The notes under the pieces: generated by a model | What the model was told of the DNA's origin: nothing | The model's input: the letters and a program-made list of their open reading frames with translations, nothing else | Database searches by the model: none | Made by a program: the position numbers and the translations under genes | Assembly: GCF_018320785.1 (NCBI RefSeq) | Contig: NC_054886.1 | Location: 34,966,110 to 35,030,109 of the forward strand | Source of the DNA: Cheilinus undulatus | Taxonomy: Eukaryota; Chordata; Actinopteri; Labriformes; Labridae | DNA: 64,000 bases | Direction: 5' to 3' | In this document: piece by piece, positions 13,301-23,500 of the stretch | Layout: each line of letters starts with the position of its first letter | Numbering within the stretch: position 1 is the stretch's first letter

Positions 13301-13310
13301 AGACGATCAT
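7310..13310 (-). CDS. mcub: Mitochondrial calcium uniporter beta subunit (MCUB / CCDC109B)
   Basis: Inner-membrane pore subunit of the mitochondrial calcium uniporter; MCUB lowers channel activity when mixed with MCU. Exons in gene order: 13310-13248, 10374-10314, 10064-9897, 9804-9700, 9588-9431, 9339-9233, 8539-8443, 7947-7831, 7387-7310. All phases agree and give about 317 residues (human MCUB 336). The N-terminus ([20 protein letters not shown]) is Arg-rich and acid-free, as in a mitochondrial presequence. TM1 is about residues 198-217, the pore motif WDVMEP 226-231, TM2 about 231-252, then a C-terminal coiled coil ([20 protein letters not shown]). The residue aligned to the glutamate of MCU LTWWEYSW is Val223 (LTWYVFAW), as in MCUB rather than MCU. 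The start is the only ATG in the first exon. Confidence 0.92.
8690..8945 (+). repeat. Partial copy of the cfi-intron dispersed repeat in mcub intron
   Basis: Shares long stretches with 6090-6330 and, inverted, with about 22510-22740: the tract around GGAGTCAATCAGATAAAATC and the following TTTTAGAGGATG and ATGCATGTAGCTCTT blocks. It is non-coding. The rest of the 8540-9232 intron holds nothing I recognise. Confidence 0.6.
10920..12670. repeat. Minisatellite split by an inserted element (mcub intron 1)
   Basis: Degenerate units of about 60 bp around TTGCCAATGATTTTGTGCA and TTTTGACAGT occupy 10925-11375 and again 12330-12665. Between them (about 11385-12328) sits unrelated sequence, so one array appears to have been cut by an insertion. 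A (GA)n run lies at about 10376-10397. The rest of this 2.9 kb intron shows no exon. Confidence 0.7.
11385..12328 (+). mobile_element. Dispersed teleost element ending CCTCCTTGGCGGAGGTAA
   Basis: The head motif (GCACTCAGAGAGCGCAGACC then CCATTAGCCCTATCTCCC) occurs twice, at 11388-11455 and 12079-12155. The second copy runs on to a tail ending in CCTCCTTGGCGGAGGTAA. I recall this tail as common in fish genomes but cannot assign the family. No coding sequence was seen. Confidence 0.5.
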
Positions 13311-13831
13311 GACGGAGCTCCAAGCTGAGAGAGACTCAAACCGGAACTCTGCTGAGTCTTTTCAGTGTCGTAAACCAACCGAGACCCTCGGGCTGAAAGT
13401 TTGAAATGTTTGAGAGGCGAGTAGAAACAGGTTTGAGAACAGGAAGAGAGTTAACCCTTTCTTTACTCCCTCAGAGCTCAGATTCACTGGAAACACTTTG
13501 TTCTTTCTGACGGGAAGACTTCTGTGTGCAGGAAGAGACTGATCCCAACACCACTCCTAAAATGTCTTCTAACAACACAAAAAAGAGGAAGAGAGCCCCC
13601 AAACGGACAAAATCTAATAAAGCAAACACAACAGCTTCGTCCCAGCCTACAGTACTTCCTTTTGAGCGGGTAAAACTTTCTGATGAGTGGATAAAACTTT
13701 TGTGTGCAAATAAATGAAGCTTAGCGACTAATCCATTTCCATTCATCCTCCATGAACCATCACTGATTCATGCCTCTCCCTCTCCTTTCCTGCTCTGGTA
13801 CTCAGCGTGTATGGACATTTATTCCCTAGAC
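13311..13831. other. Region upstream of mcub, no gene recognised
   Basis: Should contain the mcub 5' UTR and promoter (- strand). I see no TATA box or strong GC box. A 63-codon + strand frame at 13526-13717 is basic (KKRKRAPKR) but has no visible homologue or splice support. Confidence 0.4.
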
Positions 13832-14673
13832 AAGTGTTACCCAACCCTGCTCAACCAAAGAGCCAAACCGTTGAAAAATACCTTTGCAAGAGCCACAATC
13901 TAAGTGGTGAAGCAAAGACAGCTAAAAGTACAATAACAATTAAAGTTAGAAAAAAAATGGTCAAAAAGCAACAAAAATTAGTGAAAATGGGTGAGAATGG
14001 GGAGAAAAAGTGGAAAAGGGGTCAGAAAGTTGCAAAAAATGGGTGAGAAGTGACAAAAAAAGTTATATCTGACATGAAATGATCCAAATGTGGCAAAAAA
14101 TGAGTGAAAAGTGACTAAAATGGGCAAAAAAGCAGTCAAGAGTCGCAAAAATGGGCAAAAACTAGGAAACAAGTGGCAAAAGGTAGCTTAAATGGATGAA
14201 AAATGGTAACAAAAATGGTAAAAAGGGGCAAAAATGGGATAGAAGTGGCAAAAAATTGGGTTAAAGTTGCAATAAAGGTTTCAAAATGGGCAAAAAGTAG
14301 CAAAAAAGTGGTATTTACTGACAAAGGGAGCTTAAATAGGCAAAAAATGTGAGGAAAAATTGGCAAAAAAGGTGTCAAAATGGGCAAAACATAGAAAAAA
14401 GTGGTATTTAAAGGCATAAGGTAAATCGATGAAAAATGGCGAAAAAAAAAGCTAAAAAAGGCAAAAATGTGCTCAACGTGGCAAAATGTAGCTGCAAAAA
14501 TGGACAAAAACTAGGAATAAAGTGGTAATGAATGGCAAAAGGTAGCTTGAACGGGCAAGAAGTTGCAAAAAAATGGTTAAAAAAGGGCAAAAAAGTTTTC
14601 TTTTTTAAAGGTTTTTTTGGGGGAATAATATTTCAAATTAAGACATAAAAGAGCCACAGGTTGAGTATCACTG
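13832..14673. mobile_element. hAT-like non-autonomous transposon with CCCTAGAC target duplication
   Basis: Exact 8-bp direct repeats CCCTAGAC flank it (13824-13831 and 14674-14681). The inner ends are inverted repeats: AAGTGTTACCCAACC on the left and, reverse-complemented, CAGTGATACTCAACC on the right, each followed by an AGAGCC tract. The interior is the degenerate A-rich TGGCAAAAATGGG array with no transposase. An 8-bp duplication and CAGTG-type ends suggest hAT. Confidence 0.8.
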
Positions 14674-14839
14674 CCCTAGACCAATCCTGATTTAACATTG
14701 GCCTCTCTTAACCAATCCTCCTCCTGCTGTATGTCCAATCAATTTGAAATGTACATATCTGTTACAGTTTCAACGCTGATGGACCGTCCAGATTCGGTGT
14801 CTGTCATCAGGCAGATCCATCTTCCAAAGCTCCCATCTT

Positions 14840-15410
14840 CAATCTGCAAGGCCGTCCATAGGGGTGGGGTAGAGGGGAGAGCTTTCTGAGGCCCGGCCAA
14901 ACTGGAGCCAGCATGGTCCATGGTAAAGTTAATCTGTGATAGCCAGGTTATATTTTTGTCTCTGAATGACAACCCCTCTGATCAAGCTACAAAAATGTGT
15001 GTTTATTCATGCTGTAGTACAAAATAAAGCTCTTAAAAATGTAAACGCCTTTTCTTAAAACATAATTAGCTTTATATAGATGATGTTAATGATGTAGATG
15101 GGTAGTGACAGTAATGTTAGACTTCTCTGCTGAGCCATGTTGTGGATAAATGTCAAAAAATGCCTGGAATTAAGGGAGAAGAAACTGAGACAAGTTGAAT
15201 GGAAAATAATTGTGCAAATGTGAAAAGGAGACAAAATGGTAAAGAGTGGCAAAAATGGGCCAAAATTGTTAAAAAAAAAAAAAAAGAAAGAAAAAAAAGT
15301 TGTTAGAAGGGGCAAAAAACAAAATAAAAATCGAATAACAGTGGCCAAAAAAATTGACAAAAAAGAAGTGTCACCTTTCAGCAAACAATGAAAAAATAGA
15401 CCAAAAAAAG
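14840..15410 (+). mobile_element. Partial hAT-like element related to 30489-31511
   Basis: 14845-14960 matches 30605-30740 (AAGGCCGTCCATAGGGG against AAGGCCGCCCATTAGGGG, then GAGAGCTTTCTG, then GTAAAGTTAA). An A-rich TGGCAAAAATGGGC tract follows at 15240-15400. The outer ends are not recognisable, so the copy is truncated. Confidence 0.55.
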
Positions 15411-15427
15411 GAGAAGGACCTGGATGC

Positions 15428-16607
15428 ATCGGAGGACCTCCACTTCAAACTGGAAGTTGGACGAGCGCTGCCAAATCTCGTCTTCTAATACTCAAGTCAC
15501 TTGAACTGAACGTCTTCTTCGTTGTTTTCTTCGTGCATCGCCGCCATTTTAATAGAGGCAAGTTCGCCACATAAGGAAATATGAATAGACGAAAAATATG
15601 TGAGTTTTCAGACTAACAAAGCACAGCGATTACATAACTTTAATTTTACTAAATCGGTTCATGATTCAAATTCAAGTATCACTGAGCACAGACATAATGT
15701 GCGATGGGAGATTGGCTGGCCGGACGCTGACTTCACCGCCATGTTGCCAGAGGCAAGTCGTTACGTCTTACAATGCAGTAGACAAGGACTGTTCATGTTT
15801 TCAGAATAAAAAGCTCAAATGACGAGATTACATGGATTTAAATGAATCATTTAATAAATGATCCATATAAAAATAACAACTGATAGTGAAATATAAGTTT
15901 ATATAAATAAGTCGTAAAACGCTTATCATGCAGACGGTCCATTTTGGCGGAAGTGGTCTGGCACAATAAATGCTAAACAGGAAGTACTTCATATATGCAT
16001 AAAAAACACCCTGTTGTGCAAGTTATCAGGATAAAAAGCTCAAAGAATCAGGTTAATATATATGTGTATATAAATTAGAAAAAAATATCTATACATATAT
16101 GAAATTGTATTATATATAAGATTATTTTATTTTAAGTCATGGACTACATCTTTTCATTTAACTGAGAAAATACAAGAAAGCAGATTCTGCTTTAATGTTT
16201 CACTGTCAGTATGTATTTTAACATGGATCATTTATTATAAATGATTCATTTATATTCATGTAATCGTGTCATTTGAGCTTTTTATTCCAAAAACGTGCAC
16301 AGTCCTTGCCTACTGTATTGAATGACGTAGTGGACTTGCCTCTGGCAACATCGCGGTGACGTCGACATCCAGCCAGCTAATCTCCCGTCTTATGTCTGTG
16401 CTCAGTGATACGTGAATTTGGATCATAAATCGGTCCATTAAAATTTTAGTTATGTAATAGCTGTGCTTATTTACCCAAAAAACTTAAGTATTTTTTTGTC
16501 CACTTGTAATTCCTTACTTGACAGACTTGTCAAGTATGGTATTAGAAGACGAGATATGGTGGGGATTTTCCGACTTCCAGTGTGAAGTGGAGGTCCTCTG
16601 ATGCATT
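15428..16607. mobile_element. Fold-back element with arms over 400 bp
   Basis: The left arm (about 15428-15870) begins TGCATCGGAGGACCTCCACT. The right arm (about 16200-16607) is its diverged reverse complement, ending AGTGGAGGTCCTCTGATGCA. Shared internal blocks include the TATCACTGAGCACAGACATAA and TTGCCAGAGGCAAGTC tracts. The spacer is AT-rich. No transposase. The arms differ at many sites and by indels, so it is not a recent copy. Confidence 0.8.
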
Positions 16608-16645
16608 CACATACTCTTGAAAAAATGGTTAAAAACAGAACAATT

Positions 16646-16806
16646 GGGGCACGCCGGTAGTCGAGTGGTTGGGGCGCGCGCCATGTGTGCGGGCGACTTG
16701 GGTTGAAATCCGGCCCATGGCACTATTTCCTGCATGTCTCTCCCTGTTTCAGACTCTATCCACTGTCCTATCCATCAAAGGCCAAAAATAAATCTTTTTT
16801 AAAAAA
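16646..16806 (+). mobile_element. tRNA-derived SINE
   Basis: Starts GGGGCACGCCGGTAGTCGAG (A-box region TAGTCGAGTGG), has a B-box-like GGGTTGAAATCC at about 16701, then a body and a tail GCCAAAAATAAATCTTTTTT. The body and tail match the minus-strand SINE at 57525-57710, so both are one family. Confidence 0.75.
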
Positions 16807-17049
16807 AGTGGAACAATTGGACAAAAACCTGCAAACAAGTGTTGAAAGTTTCAAAACAGCAGCAACAATGGGTTAAAAGTGTCTAAAAGACTTAAAAATA
16901 TGGGAGAAAAGTTGGAAAATATAAAAAAAAAAAATGTAGCAAAAATGATTTTAAAGTTGTGGCAACAATGGACAAAAAGCAGAAGTGGTAAAAAGTGGCA
17001 CACTGGACAAAAAGCTGGTAATAGTGGAAAAATAGGGAACAAAGGCCCA

Positions 17050-17330
17050 ACACAGCAGGACCTCCACTTCATACCGGAAGTCGGACATTCACGGCCATAT
17101 CTTGTCCTCTAATACTGGAAGTCACTTGAACTGAACCCCTTCATTGTTTTCTTCATGCATCACCACCATGTTAATATATATACAAGTCTGTCAAGTAAGG
17201 AATTACAAGTAGACAAAAAAATACACAAGTTTTCAGGTTAACAAGCACAGCGATTATGATCCACATTCACATATCACTGAGCACAGACATAATATGCAAC
17301 ATGAGATTGGCTGGCTGGCCTGACATCGCC
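17050..17330 (+). mobile_element. Third, single-arm copy of the fold-back element
   Basis: Same order of blocks as the left arm at 15428: AGGACCTCCACTTCA, CTCTAATACTGGAAGTCACT, CATCACCACCATGTTAA, the TATCACTGAGCACAGACATAA block, AGATTGGCTGGCTGG. It breaks off near 17330. At 17160-17230 it shares CAAGTCTGTCAAGTAAGG with the right arm. Confidence 0.7.
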
Positions 17331-18366
17331 ACTAGTACCCACCTGGAAGGGGTCCTCGGCTGTCTTTACTCGCCACATTCACCCCTTTACTCGGCCCTAC
17401 AGCTGTTGACTTTTATTTTATTGACATGCTATTCTCCTATTTATGAAGGGGAGCATCCATCACTGATACATGAAACGATGCCAGACTAATTCCAACTCTT
17501 TTATTGAGCTACAATGGTGAAAAAATACAGATTTAGTGCAATCAATTCATACATACTTAAAATTATACTAGCAAGTCTACAAACAGTCACAGTCACTTTT
17601 CACATGTTAGACACAATGGTGAACATAACTGTTATCATTCAGTGCTTGACCTTGAAAATTAATGCAAGTGAACCAACACCATGGTTGATAGTATATAAAC
17701 CTCATATTCAGTATGTCACAGTCTTTTGTTGGACTCATTACCTTGATAGAAGTACAAAAACAAAATCATTCTCATGTCATGTTCTAAGGTGCATCTCCTG
17801 ACCATATCATCCTCTCCTGGTCAGGCTCTAGCTCAAACTATAGTGGTCTTACACGCTCTGACCTTAATTGCACTTAAGCCCCTCGTTCAGCCACTAATGT
17901 GGAAAATTACTACCAACTAATTTAAAAGTGCAATATGTGGATGTGCCAAATGAGCAATAAAAGTGCAAGAAGAACAGGAGCAACCTAAGGGTTAATTGCC
18001 ATTAAGTAAATAAATTGCACTGGGGATAAAAGAGACCTGAAGTCTTTTAGTCCTCCTCATAGGAGCCCTAAAACAACAGCCTGAGGGCAAAAGCTCAAAC
18101 TCGTTTCCAAGTGGATGATTAGGACAATCCAGAATAGCATTAGCCCTCCTCAAGACCTGTCTGTTATAGATAAATATTACCCCTGTCTGCTGACTTCCTG
18201 AGATTTTTCCAGCAGTTTTATCAAGACTACTGAGACACAGCTGACTCTACTAGTCTAAACACATATCCTAGAGTACATTATAAAGTGCCAACCAAGCAGT
18301 ATTAATTTCAACAACTTAAAATATGATTTAAAAAAAACTATGGCCTTTTTTCCATGAGAAAGACTA
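17331..18366. other. No gene or repeat recognised
   Basis: About 1 kb of AT-rich sequence. Short open frames (for example 17514-17801) lack splice context or known motifs. Confidence 0.4.
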
Positions 18367-18981
18367 AAGGCCTTGGCACATTTAGTCATATTATTTCGTC
18401 CAAATTTTTCGCACAGTAAAAAAAGAAAATCGAACTCATGTTGTTATTATCATGTTTGCACACTGACACCGAAATTTTTGTCCGTCATATTTTTTTTTTC
18501 AGAACTGGTTCGATTTTATGCAAAATTTTGCATCAATCCAAGTCATTTAAATGGGTGACTGATGATTCAAAACGGTGCCCGCCTCACTTCAAACACCGGA
18601 TGCTGGTGTGTTATGTGGATGTCAGCCATGGAAATATGACAGATAAAGGCATAAGTTGTTACCTACTCACAGGTCATAACAGAGACTGAATTATAATGTA
18701 GCTCTCCGTTTCTCCAACGTGGATCAGTGCTCTGACGCATGAGCGTGTGCTGTATGAAGCTCTCTGTCAGGATGGATCCAGCAAGATTTTAAAGGAGTGA
18801 TGGAGATACATGCTTGCAGTACCAACTTTCAGTACTATTAACGCATAAAAAACGCATCGGGCCCAATGTGCAAGGTCTGAGTGTGTGATGGGTTTTTTTT
18901 GGATTGCAGATCCGGAAAAAAAGAAAAAAAGACAAAAAAAAAACAGATCAGAAAATGAAGGACCCAGTGTGTAAAGACCTT
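18367..18981. mobile_element. TIR element with AAGACTA target duplication
   Basis: Left end AAGGCCTTGGCACATTTAGTC and right end, reverse-complemented, AAGGTCTTTACACACTGGGTC. Flanking direct repeats AAGACTA at 18360-18366 and 18982-18988 are identical. The interior is non-coding. Duplication length (7-8 bp) suggests a hAT-type element. Confidence 0.7.
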
Positions 18982-19239
18982 AAGACTAGCCATAAATAAA
19001 CCTTTGATGCCTAAAACTCTGATGAATAGTCAGTTAAGTTTTCATCACCAAAACAAGACTAAAATGTAGTTTAGTTTTCATCAGACATTCTAAATCCGTG
19101 ATATTTCTCCACTGTGGGTAAATCTGTCCAAATACTTCTGTAGCTCTTCTATTTCTCAGCTGTAGAAAGCAGGGACCCCAGGTTACGCAGAGTGCTTAGA
19201 ATACACTACTATGGTTTGGTACCAGATTCAGGTAAGAGA

Positions 19240-19745
19240 TAACCTGACATGCCAGATGGATTTGTTTCACACATCCATCTGGGAAAGCTTCAATAGGAAA
19301 CGTTTGAGAAAAGGCAGAGGATTTGAAAAAAAACTCGGAGTGTGATTGGATGAACGTTCTGTCACATCTCTCTGGCCAATAAGAGCAACAAAACACATGA
19401 CGTAGCAGTTGTCGAGCTGCGCGTGCGCAGCTACTAAGGAATAACGCGAAACATGGCGGCTGAGGCCTGTTTTTTGTTCTTCTTTTAACAAAGAAATGTT
19501 GTCAAGTTCTGATAAAACTGGTGCTTTAGCAGCATCCAAACTAATCTCTTCCTTCATAACTGCACCAGCTCTTGCTGCTGCTTGTTAACGTCACGACTCT
19601 GCTGCACCTGAAAGTACTGCCCTTTGTCGCTGATTGCTCCTGTCACTTTCTAATCAGGTCCAAACATTTCAGATGGGAGCTTGACAAGATGGATTCACCA
19701 GTGAAAAACAAGGAAACAGGCGTATCCATCTGCTTTGCAAGGTTA
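19240..19745. mobile_element. TIR element carrying a promoter-like motif cluster
   Basis: The ends are imperfect inverted repeats (TAACCTGACATGCCAGATGGAT left; TAACCTTGCAAAGCAGATGGAT right, reverse-complemented). Inside are ATTGG (19345-19349) and CCAAT (19376-19380), TGACGT (19398-19403), a near-palindromic GCTGCGCGTGCGCAGC (about 19416-19431) and AACATGGCGGC (19450-19460). The ATG in the last motif opens only a short frame. No target duplication was defined. Confidence 0.55.
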
Positions 19746-20552
19746 GGTAATGAATGAATGCTTAGACTAGAGTAAAGACTAAAATGTGAGGACTTTTGGT
19801 TTTGGCTTTCTGGTTTTAGCCATAACATGCATCCCCTGTGCAAAATCTTAAAAACAAAAAAATCTCAATTCTCTGCAATTCTCTGGTATAAAATGTTTTT
19901 AATCATGCCATTTTACTGACAATTCAGTAAATGTTTTTGAGCTAGGTATATTGTATTGGCATTTCTTGAAATCCTGTTGGCCGTGTCATGGTGCTGGTTA
20001 CTTCATTCAACAGTTCAGCTACAGAGTGAGCCACCTTACCCTGTTTGTCATCAGTGTCACCCTGATTTTATCTGAATCATTCAGTGTTGAAGTAAAGTGA
20101 CTGAAGTTCAGTAACCACCTTTTTGACAGCATTCATCTGCTATTTTAAGAGACAGGTTTGATACCAGTCACTGCCTTGTGTTGCTCTGTCGCTGGGAGCC
20201 ATGATGTCTGGAGAAAGTCCTCGGTTGTCCAGGACACAGTGAGAAAAAACTTATTCTGATTATCCAGACATGACAGAGCTTTTCAAAAGAGAGGCCACCA
20301 GGTCCAGGTTTGGAGAAAACTTAGGAGTTGGGGTGTTTGGTGTTCGGTGTCCATACTTGATGTTGTCAATGTATTCCCAGTTCACTTTCACTCAGTACTC
20401 ACTTCTTAGAAGCCATCTACTGCATACATGGTTTATTTTTCCCTGAAAGAAAGAAAACTGGTTCAGGGGAAACACGAAGACAAGAAGCTTCTCCCTGCTC
20501 TGACTGGTCCATAAGTAATCCGTTAAATTGGCTACAAATGCAGACTGCTAAC
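19746..20552. other. Sequence downstream of the last recognised NLR exon
   Basis: The NLR (- strand) should end here. After the donor at 20551-20552 I could not identify a final LRR, B30.2 or stop-bearing exon with confidence. A - strand stretch around 20260-20400 is open for about 45 codons but has no motif I know. Confidence 0.35.
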
Positions 20553-23500
20553 CTCAGAATTTTCAATCTGTATTTTGGACTCCTCTGCTGAGCCCGCAGC
20601 AGCTTCACTCCTGAATCCTGCAGCTTGTTATCTCTCAGGTCCAGCTCTTTTAGATGGGAGGGGTTGGCCTTCAGAGCCGATGCCAAATAAGCACAACTGC
20701 TCTCTGACAGGCTGCAGAAACTCAGTCTGAAGAAAGAACGCATATTCATATGGAGTTAAGTCAAAAAGGGAAAATGAAAATGCCAAGTAGATTACATTTA
20801 AAACCCAGGATTTGACAAAAATACCTCAGAGTCTCCAGGTGACAGGATGGACTCTCAAGTCCAGCAGACAGCATCTTCACTCCTGAGTCCTGAATCTGGT
20901 TGTAACTCAGGTCCAGATCTCGTAGTTTGGATGTTTTAGACTTCAGAACCAGGGCCAGAGTAGAACAGCTGCTCTGTGACAAGCTGCAGTGCCTTAAACT
21001 GAATAAAGAAGATAAATAACTGTTGAAGTCCTCACTAGATATTCACACTGAGTTTCTCTGTTAAAATGATAAATATCACATATAATGTTGGTCAAAATAC
21101 TCAAAAATAGGAGAATTCTGAGTAGTTTTGAGTGGACCAATCACAGCCCTTGCGGTCTGCGCCGCCAGGACACCTAGTTAGGTGCGCGTCAGGCTACGGA
21201 GTAGGGGTCAGAGTCGACGCAGAAGCATAAATCAGGCTTGAGGCAGATAAACCCCCATTTACCCATAGATTCTCCTGTTTTGCATGTACTGTAGACAGGG
21301 ACAAGGACTCTACTCCAGTTTAATTGTTTAATCAAGCCATAACTGCTGCTCATCTTAAATGTGCATGTCAATTCTTTGAGAGTACAATCTAAGATTTTTG
21401 TCCTTTCACAGGTAATTTACAAGATTACAAAATACTGTATGACCCCACCTTAGCTTCTCTGACATTTGAAAGAAACCTGCAGCAGCCATAGAGAGTTGTG
21501 ATCTCTAATTACAGCTCATACCAAAGACGTGCAAGCTCAAAAACTGTTGGGGTCAATCAACACAAAATGTTCAGTATTTGTTGGTGTTACTGTTTCCATT
21601 ATAAACATTTAGGTACACTTCTATATCTCAAAGAGCTGTCTGACCTCAGAGTTTTCAGTCGACAATTTGGACTCTTGAGTCCGGCAGACAGTATCTTCAC
21701 TCCTGAGTCCTGAAGCTTGTTTTTACTCAGGTCCAGCTCTCTCAGAGGACAAGCGTTTGACTTTAGAGCTGAGGCCAGAGAAGAACAGCTGGTATCTGAC
21801 AGCCAGCAGTCAGTTAATCTGAAAGAAGAATCAAGAGTAAAACATGAGGTACAGAGAGTAAAACACGAGGTACAGCAAGTAAAACATGTAAGGTACAGAG
21901 AGTAATACATGTGTGGTACAGAGTAAAACATGTGAGGTACAGAGAGTAAACATGGCTCCAAAGGCAGAGAACCCTCTTTCCTTTAAGAGCTAGTTACATA
22001 AAAGATTACAAGGTGCAGGGGCTTGGTCTGAACATAGACTCATGAATGTAGACTTTATGATATCTGTAGGTTTTAGCAGTTGAGTTTTGGAGCCTGACAA
22101 GGGTAGAGGCCATACTAAAATACCACCTCAACAAAACTTCCTGCCAATCCAGAGAAAAACATGGAGCCAAGGCCTCCTTGCAGATTTAAGAAAATAATCC
22201 CCTGTACAGTTTAAATCATGAGCGGGTCAGATCAAAACCTCTGTAAAACAGGGAGCAAGCAATTAAACTTATTTCCACAAAGAATGATTTTAATTTGGAC
22301 TTAAGAATTGCCCTCAGTTTTGTAACTGTATGCGTCAGTTTTCTGTCAGAAGAATCACTAATTTGGGGGCTTTAAACGCTCAAAAACTTAACAGAAAAAT
22401 TTCCCTCAGTGAAAATTTTGGAATTTTGGTTGAATCATGCAAGTCCATGGCACTGGGGCCCCGCAGGGGCCCTGAACATAAGATAGGGACCTGGGTAAAA
22501 GCTATGTATGCGAAAATTGGTCCACATATGTATCATGCTTAGACGAAAACAAAAGTATTATGGGGCCACCCTCTAAAATGTACAGGAGGCACATTACAAA
22601 CAGCTAAATAGCAAATTTTGGTGTTTTCCTGGGTGAGTCACATGTTTCATTTTTTCACAAACTAGTCTAAGCGGTTTCATCTGATTGACTCCAGAATTTC
22701 TTTGCTCATACTAGACAACCTGAAGATCTAAAGCTGTGTGTTTTGTGAGTTTTCACTATAGGGCAGGGCTGTGACCAGAGCCAAAACTTAAACAACTTTT
22801 TTGGAGATTTTTGTAGTGAAAACTCACCTTTAATGCCGTATAACTTTAAAGTGCTTAGGTCAATCATCACCAAACTTCCCAGGGATGATCACACATTGAA
22901 CCTGAATACATTCATTAAAATAATTACTTTGTCACAGCACCCCCTTTTGCCAGTTGAAAATTTCCGCCTCTGATTTTTTTTTTAACTGTTACTTTTAAGT
23001 ATGTAGTCCCTGCTCACCATTTAACCCAGGCTTATGATTTTTGGTCTGAATGTGTGTCATCATAAGACCTACAAAAAAGACTCTTGGAGACTCTGTGATC
23101 TTCTTCTCTTTCTTGGAAGACAAGGGTATCACAATGAACACACCCACATGCTAACATCTCATCAGAGCGCCCTCTACAGACAACAGGAAGTGACACAAAT
23201 GGATCATACCTTCATTCCGCTTATTGTACCTATTGAGCTCTGAGTTTGAAAGACAGGCCTCATTAATTAGCCACAACATAGATGTGTTTCATTGAAGGAT
23301 GGTGAGCATTTCATTATCTCACCAGTTTGACAGGAAGTATGTGCAACTCTCATACTAAACCCATCAAACCTCCCATGTAAGATTAAGGTCTGCACATCTA
23401 CATATTCAAAGGTGAATTTCGTTGTTTTGATGGAGCACCTCTACTGGAAATCTGAAGGAAATTACACAATAGGGCCATTTCTTTACTGGTGAGCAATTTT

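Noticed and set aside
13526-13717. Basic 63-residue frame with KKRKRAPKR
   Set aside because: No splice context, homologue or downstream gene; a nuclear-signal look is not enough.
19572-19757. 61-residue + strand frame starting MLLLVNVTTLLHLK
   Set aside because: Ends beyond the TIR of the 19240-19745 element and has no motif; likely chance.
20260-20405. Possible B30.2 or terminal exon of the NLR (minus strand)
   Set aside because: About 45 open codons but no B30.2 motif (such as LDPNTA or WEV) and unclear splice sites.
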